Shown piece by piece: positions 1 to 7,120 of a DNA stretch of 64,000 nucleotides. The stretch's first letter is position 1. Every line of letters starts with the position of its first letter. Origin of the DNA: Leifsonia sp. CL147 (lineage in GTDB: Bacteria > Actinomycetota > Actinomycetes > Actinomycetales > Microbacteriaceae); contig NZ_FOTM01000022.1 of assembly GCF_900114565.1 (NCBI RefSeq), positions 1-64,000 of the forward strand, in the 5' to 3' direction. The position numbers and the translations under genes were made by a program. Below the pieces are notes generated by a model. It made no database searches and was not told the origin of the DNA. It saw nothing but the letters and a program-made list of their open reading frames with translations.

Positions 1-243
1 CTTCGGGATCTGAACATCGATCGTGCCAACGCGGGTGTCGAGGTCGCGGTGTCGGTAGCCATTGCGTTGCGCGGTGCGGTCGGGGCTGGGCTTGCCCCAT
101 TCCGCGCCGACGACGGCGTCGGCGTCCGCGGAGAGGAGCGCGTTGATCGTGGTCTGCAACAGGCTGCGCATCAGATCCGGCGACGCGTCGGTCAAGGCTT
201 CAGCGAGCACGCTCGCAGGGTCGACAATGTGAAGTGCGGTCAT
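1..243 (-). CDS. IS256-family transposase, N-terminal 81 residues (runs off left edge)
   Basis: Reading the minus strand from an ATG at 243 gives an uninterrupted 81-codon frame that continues past the left edge. It contains the segment RNGYRHRDLDTRVGTIDV, which is the conserved N-terminal block of IS256-family (Mutator-type, DDE) transposases, preceded by an SADADAVVGAEWG stretch also typical of the family. The catalytic residues lie outside the window, so intactness cannot be judged. It differs from the IS256-type element at 26447-27772, so the two do not form a composite transposon of identical ends. Family assignment is confident; the name of the element is not known. Confidence 0.85.
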   Translation of the reverse strand, partial: MTALHIVDPASVLAEALTDASPDLMRSLLQTTINALLSADADAVVGAEWGKPSPDRTAQRNGYRHRDLDTRVGTIDVQIPK

Positions 244-369
244 CGTGATGATGCCTTTCGAGTGGAGGTAAGAGACTTCTCGAAGGATCACACGGTGACC
301 GCGCCCACGTCCGAAACGACGAGCCAGCCACCGCGCTACACCACATTACGGGGCACTACTTTGGTCTTT

Positions 370-688
370 ATGGCTAGACGTTTCCCTCGGGAGTTCCGTG
401 TTCGTGCGATCGAGTTAGTTCGGATCAGCGACCGACCCTTGTCCCAGGTCGCCCGCGAGCTCGGCGTCTCCAACAGTGCGCTCTCGAGATGGGTGGCGGA
501 GGATGACTTCGCCAAAGAGCAGGCAGAAAGCCTCTGGGGTGGTCCCGATCTTGGACGCGGATGAGCAGGCGGAACTGGTCCGACTCCGCAGAGAAGTGCG
601 CCGGTTGGAGACGGAGAACGAGATCCTGAAACGCGCGGCGGCGTATTTCGCGAAGGAGAACGTGCTCCCAAAACATCTTTCCGACTGA
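370..688 (+). pseudogene. IS3 orfA (helix-turn-helix protein), frameshifted
   Basis: The frame from the ATG at 370 encodes the orfA helix-turn-helix start (MARRFPREFRVRAIELVR, then LSQVARELGVSNSALSRW). It goes out of frame near 510-520. The rest of OrfA (LDADEQAELVRLRREVRR, then KRAAAYFAKENVLPK, the leucine-zipper region) is in the next frame and stops at 688. A break inside orfA is not the normal IS3 frameshift, which sits at the orfA/orfB junction, so this copy probably cannot make OrfA or the OrfAB transposase. A sequencing error is the alternative. Confidence 0.7.
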
Positions 689-744
689 TCGAGCAGCTGA
701 CGACTGAGAACCCTCACCGGTTCAAGGTCGCGACGGTCAGCCGG

Positions 745-1563
745 TTGTTGGGGGTCTCCCGCTCCGGCTACTACACCTGGGCCAAGCACCGCATCTCTGC
801 CAGGCGGGCGCGGGATGATGAGATCGCCGCGGTCATCGCCCGGCTCCGATCCGAGAAGGGGGCGTTCTTCCACACCTACGGGTCCCCGCGGATGCACGCC
901 GAACTGCGGATGGGCCACGGGTTTGCCATTGGCCGGAAACGGGTGGAGCGGATCATGCGCGAGCGCGGCTGGGCCGGCGCCGTCAAACGCAAGTTCCGGT
1001 TCCGCACCAACCCCGCCACCAGCGAAGACAAGGTCAACCGCAACTTCCACGTTCCCGGCCCGAACCGGCTCTGGCTCGGTGACATCACCGAACACCACAC
1101 TGCTGAGGGCAAGGTCTACTGCGCCGTCGTCCTGGACGCCTATTCACGGCTGGCGATTGGCTGGTCGATCGGCTCCCGGATGACCGCAGACCTCGTCGTC
1201 GACGCGCTGCAGATGGCCCGCTGGCGACGGTTCGGGGTCCGCGGGGCGATCATGCACTCCGACCACGGTTCCCAATACACCTCCTGGGCTTTCACCTCCC
1301 GCGTCCACGAAGCCGGCCTAATCGCTTCCATGGGCTCGGTCGGCGACTGCTACGACAACGCGATGATGGAATCGTTCTGGTCTGGCATGCAGATCGAACT
1401 GCTCGACAGCCGGCCCTGGCAGTCCAGGCGGGAGCTGGGGACGGCGATGTTCTCCTGGATTGAAGCCTGGTACAACCCCCGCCGCCGGCACTCCTCGCTG
1501 GGCTACCACTCCCCGGCGGACTACGAGAAAATCGTCCCAACGACAGTCACCCTGGCTGCCTGA
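745..1563 (+). CDS. IS3 orfB transposase (integrase core)
   Basis: This is the DDE catalytic part of an IS3-family transposase, 272 residues from the first ATG. Visible landmarks are the HTH_21-like start (LLGVSRSGYYTW), the first Asp in WLGDITEHHT, the second in HSDHGSQYTS and the Glu in DNAMMESFW, ending with YNPRRRHSSLGYHSPADYE. In the family OrfB is made as an OrfAB fusion by -1 slippage. The A-rich run cccaaaac near 667-674 precedes the orfA stop and puts the ribosome into this frame, reading TFFRLIEQLT. The orfB frame itself looks intact, but the upstream orfA is broken, so the element is probably inactive on its own. Confidence 0.88.
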   Translation: MLGVSRSGYYTWAKHRISARRARDDEIAAVIARLRSEKGAFFHTYGSPRMHAELRMGHGFAIGRKRVERIMRERGWAGAVKRKFRFRTNPATSEDKVNRNFHVPGPNRLWLGDITEHHTAEGKVYCAVVLDAYSRLAIGWSIGSRMTADLVVDALQMARWRRFGVRGAIMHSDHGSQYTSWAFTSRVHEAGLIASMGSVGDCYDNAMMESFWSGMQIELLDSRPWQSRRELGTAMFSWIEAWYNPRRRHSSLGYHSPADYEKIVPTTVTLAA

Positions 1564-1806
1564 AACGACACATCAAACTGTCCGAGGAACCGGGGGAAGA
1601 TCATTATCCCCTGTTGGATCTCTACTCTCGTATTTCCTTCTAGCCACCTGTTCCTTGTTGCTCGCAAGGTCATCTCTCCGCTCAAGCAATCCGGCACGAT
1701 CAGGCCAAGGGTCTGCTGCACGGATAGGTGACATCTTGACCTGCCCCACGGAATAGGTTCCAGTTTGGGTGGCTAACAGGTGGCCTGATCCGGAAGGCTC
1801 ATCACC

Positions 1807-2103
1807 ATGCCCCGTCCTTATCCGCCGGAATTTCGTGCTCGCGCCGTGGCGCTCGTGCGTGCCGGTAAGCAAGCCAAACAGACCGCGGTCGAGCTTGGTA
1901 TTCATCCCGTCACATTGTCGAACTGGATCCGCCAGGACGACATCGACAACGGTCGCCGACCCGGAGTCCCGACCTCGGAGTCTGCGGAGCTGCGCGAGGC
2001 CCGCCGGCGGATTCGTGATCTCGAGACCGAACTACTCATCGTCCGTCAGGCCGCGAAGTTCCTCGGCGAGGAGCGTCCCCGCCCAAAAGACTCTTCCCGG
2101 TGA
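1807..2103 (+). CDS. IS3 orfA (helix-turn-helix protein)
   Basis: A 98-residue OrfA starting MPRPYPPEFRARAVALVR, with a helix-turn-helix (QTAVELGIHPVTLSNWIRQ) and a C-terminal heptad region (ELREARRRIRDLETELLIV) for dimerisation. It binds the element's ends in this family. Its stop overlaps the orfB frame, and the run cgcccaaaag at about 2085 is a plausible -1 slip site. The gene is intact, but its orfB partner is truncated. It belongs to a different IS3 subgroup from the copy at 345-1598. Confidence 0.85.
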   Translation: MPRPYPPEFRARAVALVRAGKQAKQTAVELGIHPVTLSNWIRQDDIDNGRRPGVPTSESAELREARRRIRDLETELLIVRQAAKFLGEERPRPKDSSR

Positions 2104-2280
2104 TCGACCGTCTCGCCGACGCCGGGATCCCAATCGACCGCTGCTGCCGCGTCCTCGGCGTTGCCAGGCAGCACTACTACCGGGTCAAGCGGAAGCCGAT
2201 GACGCAGTCCGAGCTGCGCCGGCAATGGTTGACGGGCCTGATCCGCGAGGTTCACGTCGCGTCCCGCGGCACCTTCGGCC
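2100..2280 (+). pseudogene. IS3 orfB, only the first ~60 codons remain
   Basis: The frame begins MIDRLADAGIPIDRCCRVLG and continues with RQHYYRVKRK, the usual N-terminal part of IS3 OrfB. It is colinear with the family as far as REVHVASRGTFG. After that it runs into unrelated sequence and closes by chance at 2384. The whole DDE catalytic domain is missing. The junction marks a deletion or recombination point with the neighbouring membrane-protein gene on the other strand. Confidence 0.75.
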
Positions 2281-2399
2281 CGGATGATAGCCCAGGCCGA
2301 AGCGGAGATGACTGCTCCAGCGATAACGACTGCGCCGACAACATCGACCAAGCTTCCTGCGAATTCGATGACGCGTGGCACTGATTCTGGAGAAGCCAT
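2281..2399 (-). pseudogene. 5' fragment of a small membrane protein gene, cut by the IS3 junction
   Basis: On the minus strand a GGAGG four bases upstream of an ATG at 2399 opens a frame with one long hydrophobic helix (VVGAVVIAGAVISASAWAII). It fuses into the truncated IS3 element about 40 codons later. The N-terminal pattern, a short head followed by a V/I/G/A-rich helix, resembles DUF1622-type membrane proteins, but the fragment is too short to name with confidence. It lies just downstream of the 84-residue gene at 2446-2700 and may once have been in one transcript with it. Confidence 0.4.
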
Positions 2400-2445
2400 C
2401 ACGCCTCCAGCTTCCTCGTCGCGCGCGGGGCTCGCCGCCTGCGGG

Positions 2446-2700
2446 TCATCGCCAGTAGTCGTTCGCCGCGGCGATGGTCTGGAATTCGATTGCGACGATC
2501 TGTGCTGCTGCGATCAGGCTGTCCGGGTTTGTGGCGTACACCGGACGGCCGGCCTTGAGGGCATCGAGGTCCGGCTGGATCTGGTGAATGCTGTGGCGCG
2601 CGATGGCCACAGCAAGCCTGCGGCCTTCCTCTGGCGTCTCGGTAATCAGGGTGCCGCCGGGAACGCCGGTGAGCTCTTCGGCCGGGAGGGGGTGTGACAT
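2446..2700 (-). CDS. Small hypothetical protein (84 aa)
   Basis: A minus-strand frame with a good ribosome site (GAAGGAGacgcc) before the ATG at 2700, encoding MSHPLPAEELTGVPGG and ending AAANDYWR. The upstream extension of the open frame to 2901 has no ribosome site and runs through the ohrR gene, so the 2700 start is preferred. The protein is soluble and probably mostly helical, with no motif I recognise. It is transcribed divergently from ohrR, and a candidate OhrR operator lies between them, so peroxide-responsive control is possible. Confidence 0.6.
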   Translation of the reverse strand: MSHPLPAEELTGVPGGTLITETPEEGRRLAVAIARHSIHQIQPDLDALKAGRPVYATNPDSLIAAAQIVAIEFQTIAAANDYWR

Positions 2701-2738
2701 GGCGTCTCCTTCAAATTTGGTACGTATCACGCGATCAT

Positions 2739-2750
2739 ATCGTGCACGAT
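2739..2750. promoter_or_regulatory. Candidate OhrR operator (12-bp perfect palindrome)
   Basis: ATCGTGCACGAT is a perfect palindrome followed by TAAAT. It sits between the divergent 84-residue gene and ohrR, 57 bp from the ohrR start. MarR/OhrR proteins bind A/T-flanked palindromes of about this size next to their own genes. Its role here is inferred from position and symmetry only. Confidence 0.55.
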
Positions 2751-2807
2751 TAAATAGCGCCACGATGTAAATTCGAGCGCCTGTTAAGCTGCTGGGGGAG
2801 GAGCTTG

Positions 2808-3242
2808 ATGCGCAAGGAAGCTGAGCATGCCCGAATCGATGACCAACTGTGCTTTGCGCTGTATTCGGCATCATTGGCGGTGTCCGGTGCATACCGGGCA
2901 ATGCTGAAGCAGCATGGTCTGACGTACCCGCAGTACCTCGCGATGTTGGCGCTTTGGGAGCGGGATGGCTGTTCTGTGGCGGAGCTGGGGTCGGCGCTTC
3001 GTCTCGAATCGTCCACTTTGTCGCCTATGTTGAAACGCCTCGAGGCTCTGACCCTGGTTTCACGCCGTCGTTCACGCGACGACGAGCGAGTGACCCTTCT
3101 CACGGTGACGCCGCGTGGCTGGTTGTTGGAGGCTGCCGTCACTCCGGTCCGTGAGGAGATCGAGTCGTCCACGGGGTTGGATGCCGAGGCATTTGCTGCG
3201 TTACGTGAGAGCCTTTTCGTGTTGCGCGATCGGTTCGCTTGA
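2808..3242 (+). CDS. ohrR: OhrR-type MarR-family peroxide-sensing repressor
   Basis: A winged-helix MarR-family regulator of 144 residues. The segment DDQLCFALYSAS puts a cysteine at residue 15, the redox-sensing position of one-Cys OhrR proteins; in Bacillus subtilis OhrR it is also Cys15. YPQYLAMLALWE and the wing-containing RRRSRDDERVTLLTVT also match the family. In that family oxidation of the Cys by organic hydroperoxides releases DNA and derepresses ohr. The ATG at 2808 is chosen because GGGGGAGGAG ends five bases upstream; a TTG at 2805 is possible. No ohr/OsmC peroxidase gene is present beside it, which is unusual. Confidence 0.85.
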   Translation: MRKEAEHARIDDQLCFALYSASLAVSGAYRAMLKQHGLTYPQYLAMLALWERDGCSVAELGSALRLESSTLSPMLKRLEALTLVSRRRSRDDERVTLLTVTPRGWLLEAAVTPVREEIESSTGLDAEAFAALRESLFVLRDRFA

Positions 3243-3246
3243 GGGG

Positions 3247-3287
3247 GCGCTGAGGGGCCCGGTCTAGGGGGATGAGCCCCTCAGCGC
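3247..3287. terminator. Bidirectional hairpin between ohrR and GH3
   Basis: A perfect 12-bp inverted repeat, GCGCTGAGGGGC with GCCCCTCAGCGC, separated by 17 bases. It sits between the converging ohrR and GH3 genes, so it can end transcripts from both sides. There is no strong T-run. Confidence 0.75.
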
Positions 3288-3300
3288 GTCGCGGAACCAC

Positions 3301-5964
3301 CTATCTGACTTGCATGACGGCCTGGGCTTCGACGTCACGTTCGGACGAGCCGGCGTAGACCTTGACTGGGCCGGTGGGGGTCACCCATGTGTGCGCGGCA
3401 GTGTCCCAGTACGACCAGCTCGACGAGTCGAGCGCGATCGTCACCGTTTTGGTCTGCCCGGGTTCAAGCGAAACCCGCTGGAACCCCGCGAGCCGTTTCG
3501 CTGGCGTGTCCGCCTTCGTCTGCGGCGAAAGTCCCGTGTAGACCTGCACCACCGTGTCGCCGGCACGGGAACCCGTGTTTGTCACCTGGACCTGCACGGA
3601 GCTCGGCTTGCCCGGCGAGGTCGCGACCGTCTGCAGCTTGCCGTAGCGGAAGCTCGTGTACGAGAGACCGTATCCGAACGGGAACAGCGGGGTCTGGTTG
3701 TACTTGTCGTAGAACTTGTACCCCATGTAAATCCCTTCGGAGAACTGTGACTGGTACTCGTACGCGCCGCTCGGTGTCACATCGGTCACTACCTTGGTGA
3801 TCGTGCCGGGGAACTCGTTCGGCTGTGTCGCCTGTCCCTGGGTCGCATCCTTCGGGTACGTCATCACGAGGTGGCCACCCGGGTTGATGTCACCGTAGAG
3901 GACGCTTGCGATCGCCGGCCCGAACTGCTGGCCCTGATAGCCCGCCTGGATCACGCCAGCGACGTTGTCCAGCCACGGCATCAGGACAGGCCCCGGGGTG
4001 CTCAGAACGACGACCGTGTTCGGATTCGCCTGCGCGACGGCGGAAATCAGGGCATCCTGGTCTCCGCCGAGCGCGAGGGTGCTGCGATCCATGCCCTCGC
4101 CGGAGCCTTGACCTACGAACACCACCGGAACATCCACGGTCTTCGCGAGGGCGACGGCGGCAGCGATCTTCGACTGGGATGGCGGCTGCCACCCCATCTT
4201 GAACGCAGGTCCGAACAAGCTCTCGCCTACCGAGTAGTCCGCCTCGATCGACACCGGGTGGCCGGCCTGGAGTTGGACGTTGCCAGTGTAGACGTAAGGT
4301 TGACCGCCCAGGAAGACCTGAGCCTCGTCGACTCCCTGGGTGACCAGTTTGCCGTCGATGTACAGCCGCCCGGTTCCCTGGGGATTCAGCGAGAAGTCGA
4401 ATCGTCCGGATTCCGTCGGCGTGATCGTCCCGGTGTACTTCACCGACCACTGGTTCCCGAGGTTCGCAACGGGTGAGCCGGTGAAGTCGAAGGTTGTCTC
4501 GTTGCGGACGGCCGCCGGTGTTCCGGTCCAGTCGTGATTCGGGTAGTAGGTGGCGGTCAAGCCGTTCCCGGTTCCGGAACTCGGAGTGAGTACGTTGGCC
4601 GGGATCGGCGGGAGAGGGCTATCGCCTACCGTGCCCTGGCTGAAGCTCACGGGTGATCCATTAGCTCGGGCGGTAATCGCCTGCAGGGCGGTCGTGGTGG
4701 GGCCGTTCGGCAGTACGAAGTCGGAACCGCCTTCGATCGTGACGGCATCGCCTTGGGCGCGGCCGATCACTCCGATGGACTGGCCCTGCTTGAGGGGGAG
4801 GATCGACGCGCTCTTCTTGCCTCCGTCGTTCTTCAGCAGCACAGTCCCGTCCTGGGCGATAGTTTTGGCCAGCGCGACGTGTTCGGGTGTGCTCACATCA
4901 TCTTGGGCTGCGCCGACCGGGTGGTCGAACAGGCCTGAAGCGAAGTAGCTGTAGAGCGTGCGGCGGAGCATGTCGTCCAGTCGTGCTGCGGAAACGCGAC
5001 CGCTGGTGAAGTCGTCTCTTGTCAGGGCCGGCGGGACTCCGGGAGGCGGGTCGCCCGTGACGTCCACGCCCGCGTTGACTGCGGTGAGGGCGTCATGGTA
5101 GGCGCCGACGAAGTCCGGGACGATGTTCCCCTGGAATCCCCATTCGTTCTTGGGGACGGAGAGGATGGCCGAGTTGTCACAGGTGTTCGTGCCGTTGATC
5201 TTCTGGTACGAGCACATGATGGTCGTAGCGCCGCCATTCTGGATGGCCTGCCGGAACGGTTCCATGTAGAGCTCGCGCAGAGTGCGCTCGTCGATCACGT
5301 CGTTGTAAGACGGGTTCCCCGGTCCGCTGAGGACGGCAGGGGAGCCGAATCGGCCGGTTTCCTGCAGGTTGCCGACGTAGTGTTTGAGCACCGTGGTGAT
5401 GTTTTGGCTTTGCGCTCCTTCGACCATGTTGGTCGTGATCTGTCCGGCGAGTTCCGGGTCCTCCCCGGGGTTGCCGGCGAGCCGACCGGAGAGGGGGTTC
5501 CTGGCAAGGTCGAGCCCAGGGCCGAGCCAGCCGTTGTATCCCTTCCCTCGAAGCTCTTGAGCGACCGCTTGACCGTAGGTCTTGGCCAGGGTCGGATCGA
5601 AGGAGGCGGCGAGTGTCTGCTCTGCGGGGAATTGGGTGACGCCGATTGTATAGAAGACCCCATTGGGGCTGTCGTGCGGGCGCGGGTCTGGAATCCCGTA
5701 TTGCGCTGCGAACGATGGCCGTGCGCTGTCGGGCGGCGGGTACGGGTACTGCAACCACAGCGCGAAATCGATCTTCTGATCAAAGGTGAGTGCGCCGAGC
5801 AGGAGGTCGGCCCGTTGGGACGGCGTCTTGGAGGTGTCGAACCAGGGGTACGGCGGGTTGGCGGCGATGGCTGGCTGAGCGGCGACCGTCAGAGCGGTGG
5901 CCGCTGTCAACCCGATCGCCAAACCGAGGGCGACGCGCTTTGGTCGCCTGGTCAAGAGTTTCAT
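3301..5964 (-). CDS. Secreted GH3 beta-glycosidase with PA14 domain
   Basis: An exported glycoside hydrolase family 3 enzyme, 887 residues. A signal peptide ends about residue 34 (AQPAIA-ANP). The GH3 barrel carries KHY at 194-196 and the expected nucleophile Asp284 in IVPDFVGAYHD. The second GH3 domain is interrupted by a PA14 module (about 463-592), and a fibronectin-III-like domain closes the protein (GYGLSYTSFRY onward). The family cleaves terminal beta-glucosyl or beta-xylosyl units, and PA14 inserts usually shape oligosaccharide specificity. Being secreted, it likely trims plant-wall oligomers before import by the neighbouring ABC system. Its exact substrate cannot be read from the sequence. 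The start is the only good Met before the signal peptide; its ribosome site is weak. Confidence 0.9.
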   Translation of the reverse strand: MKLLTRRPKRVALGLAIGLTAATALTVAAQPAIAANPPYPWFDTSKTPSQRADLLLGALTFDQKIDFALWLQYPYPPPDSARPSFAAQYGIPDPRPHDSPNGVFYTIGVTQFPAEQTLAASFDPTLAKTYGQAVAQELRGKGYNGWLGPGLDLARNPLSGRLAGNPGEDPELAGQITTNMVEGAQSQNITTVLKHYVGNLQETGRFGSPAVLSGPGNPSYNDVIDERTLRELYMEPFRQAIQNGGATTIMCSYQKINGTNTCDNSAILSVPKNEWGFQGNIVPDFVGAYHDALTAVNAGVDVTGDPPPGVPPALTRDDFTSGRVSAARLDDMLRRTLYSYFASGLFDHPVGAAQDDVSTPEHVALAKTIAQDGTVLLKNDGGKKSASILPLKQGQSIGVIGRAQGDAVTIEGGSDFVLPNGPTTTALQAITARANGSPVSFSQGTVGDSPLPPIPANVLTPSSGTGNGLTATYYPNHDWTGTPAAVRNETTFDFTGSPVANLGNQWSVKYTGTITPTESGRFDFSLNPQGTGRLYIDGKLVTQGVDEAQVFLGGQPYVYTGNVQLQAGHPVSIEADYSVGESLFGPAFKMGWQPPSQSKIAAAVALAKTVDVPVVFVGQGSGEGMDRSTLALGGDQDALISAVAQANPNTVVVLSTPGPVLMPWLDNVAGVIQAGYQGQQFGPAIASVLYGDINPGGHLVMTYPKDATQGQATQPNEFPGTITKVVTDVTPSGAYEYQSQFSEGIYMGYKFYDKYNQTPLFPFGYGLSYTSFRYGKLQTVATSPGKPSSVQVQVTNTGSRAGDTVVQVYTGLSPQTKADTPAKRLAGFQRVSLEPGQTKTVTIALDSSSWSYWDTAAHTWVTPTGPVKVYAGSSERDVEAQAVMQVR

Positions 5965-6083
5965 GCGAGTCTCATTTCATGCGGGGGGTGGCATGTGCGG
6001 GGAGGCCGAGCGTTGCTCGGCTTGCGTGGTCCGGCCTCGATCATGGGATCGAGGTGCCGTGACCCCTGCGGTGGTCCACGCTC

Positions 6084-6096
6084 TTTCGAGGCGAAA
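6084..6096. promoter_or_regulatory. Candidate repressor site upstream of secreted GH3
   Basis: TTTCG-agg-CGAAA is a perfect inverted repeat about 120 bp upstream of the GH3 start. It uses the same half-sites as palindromes near the ABC operon and the GH30 gene, but in inverted orientation, so its identity with that family is less certain than for the others. Confidence 0.4.
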
Positions 6097-6485
6097 CCTG
6101 TATCGATCTGGTGAGACGGGAAAGAGCGCGATGGCATGACGAACTCCAGCGTTTGGGCGCGTTCGGACTCCTCAAGGGAGTACGGATGGACATGCACGCG
6201 TGACGCAGACGCTGCAGCGGAAGGTCGGGTGTCTGCTTCTGATCGTGCGGTGATCGAAGCAGCCCGGTCTTACTTACGAGGGCAGGTATGGAGTTGCCGT
6301 CGACGGCGCTTGCCGCTGAGGGTGTCGGATAGTGAGGTCATCGGGTCCTCCTCGGTCAATCTGACGCTCTCCGCTTCAGAGGCTTTCGAAAGATTTCGGC
6401 GTTGTGCCCGTTTTGAGCTGCTAGAGAGTAGTGGGGCCCTCGAACGGGTGTCAAGCCTCCGATCCGTTTCGGTGGAAATAGGAAC

Positions 6486-6514
6486 CGCTCGCCCACCGGT
6501 GCGGTGAGCGGGCG
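6486..6514. terminator. Hairpin downstream of the decayed GH3 gene
   Basis: A 13-position stem with one mismatch and one G-T pair (CGCTCGCcCACCG / CGGTGaGCGGGCG, 3-base loop). It lies just past the stop of the decayed GH3 gene on the minus strand. It has no clear T-run, so termination is likely but not certain. Confidence 0.5.
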
Positions 6515-6542
6515 ATTCAGTATCGGGAGCCACGCTTCGGCC

Positions 6543-6930
6543 TCAGCGAAGAGTCACGCTGTCGGTTGCCCGAATATCCGCGTCGGAAGCTCCGACGCCG
6601 ACGATGAAGGTGACCTCGCTGCCGGCGACTTTACCTGTTGGTGACGTTGAATATCACGTGGATGTTCCGTCATCGGCACTGTTGGCCGCGTTCGTGTGCA
6701 ACTTGTCGATGCTGAACCACGAGTAGGACGCATCCAAGGAGCGGTTCGGCAGTCGGCGAGGCATTGGGCGGATAACGTGGTGATGTCCGTCCCCGCTTAC
6801 GGTTGCCACTGCTCTGTGGCCCCAGCGACGGCTGTCGGAGCGAACGCGGTCCCGAAACTGCAGTCGTGCTGAACGCTGCGATGACTGCAAGGCGGCCGTG
6901 TCTCGGCCGACCTCGTTCAATCGATTTCAT
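6543..6930 (-). pseudogene. Decayed secreted GH3 enzyme (both ends remain)
   Basis: On the minus strand a start near 6930 encodes a signal-peptide-like head (MKSIERGRPRHGRLAVIAAF). After a large internal deletion and frame changes, three short pieces match the C-terminal fibronectin-III-like domain of GH3 enzymes: SYSWFSIDKL, then VIFNVTN, then GKVAGSEVTF, finishing GASDADIRATDSVTLR and stop. The intact GH3 next door ends in the same way (SSERDVEAQAVMQVR). So a second secreted GH3 gene once stood here and has collapsed to about 390 bp. Frame shifts at two or more places rule out a functional product. Confidence 0.6.
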
Positions 6931-7035
6931 TCATGTTCTCCCTTGAACTGCTCCGGCCAGTGCACAGAGACGTGAAAGGGCCTCATAGCGCACCCCACGG
7001 CTCGCCGGAAAGATTGCTTTTGGTCCACTCTGCGA

Positions 7036-7056
7036 GATTCGAAAGAATTTCGAATC
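7036..7056. promoter_or_regulatory. 21-bp palindromic operator candidate
   Basis: GATTCGAAA-gaa-TTTCGAATC is a perfect 9+3+9 inverted repeat. It sits 105 bp upstream of the decayed GH3 gene and just past the 3' end of the LacI gene. It contains the core CGAAA-N3-TTTCG seen at other promoters of this locus and is probably a surviving LacI-type operator of the lost GH3 gene. Confidence 0.6.
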
Positions 7057-7120
7057 GGACCGTCATTCGGGCGCGAGACGGCAAGGACTCAGTCGCCCGA
7101 TGTCAAGAGGTTCAGAACCG

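Larger units (their letters stand above)
345..1598 (+). mobile_element. IS3-family insertion sequence (orfA broken)
   Basis: orfA and orfB of an IS3-family element lie here in the standard order, with a -1 frame relation between them. The right inverted repeat is probably 1578-1598 (tgtccgaggaaccggggg). Its reverse complement resembles the left end of the related remnant at 63470, which shares TTCCC, TCGGACA and TT blocks. The left end of this copy is not clear and may have been lost where it abuts the IS256 fragment, so the 5' boundary is approximate. No target duplication was found. Confidence 0.65.
1738..2280 (+). mobile_element. Second IS3-family element, right part deleted
   Basis: A TGACCTGCCCC terminus at 1738, typical of many IS3-family left ends, precedes a complete orfA. 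The following orfB loses similarity at about 2275-2280, where sequence of an unrelated membrane-protein gene begins. The right end and most of orfB are missing, so this is a truncated, immobile copy. The 170 bp between the two IS3 elements (1599-1737) hold no recognisable gene. Confidence 0.6.
5965..6542. other. Non-coding stretch upstream of the GH3 gene
   Basis: No convincing gene on either strand; short open frames lack ribosome sites and family features. It contains the GH3 upstream region with two short inverted repeats of the locus-wide type (6084-6096 and CGAAAGATTTCG at 6387-6398) and a terminator-like hairpin at 6486-6514. Confidence 0.6.

Noticed and set aside
6136-6507. 123-codon plus-strand frame upstream of GH3
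   Set aside because: No ribosome site, atypical composition, and it overlaps operator-like repeats and a terminator hairpin.
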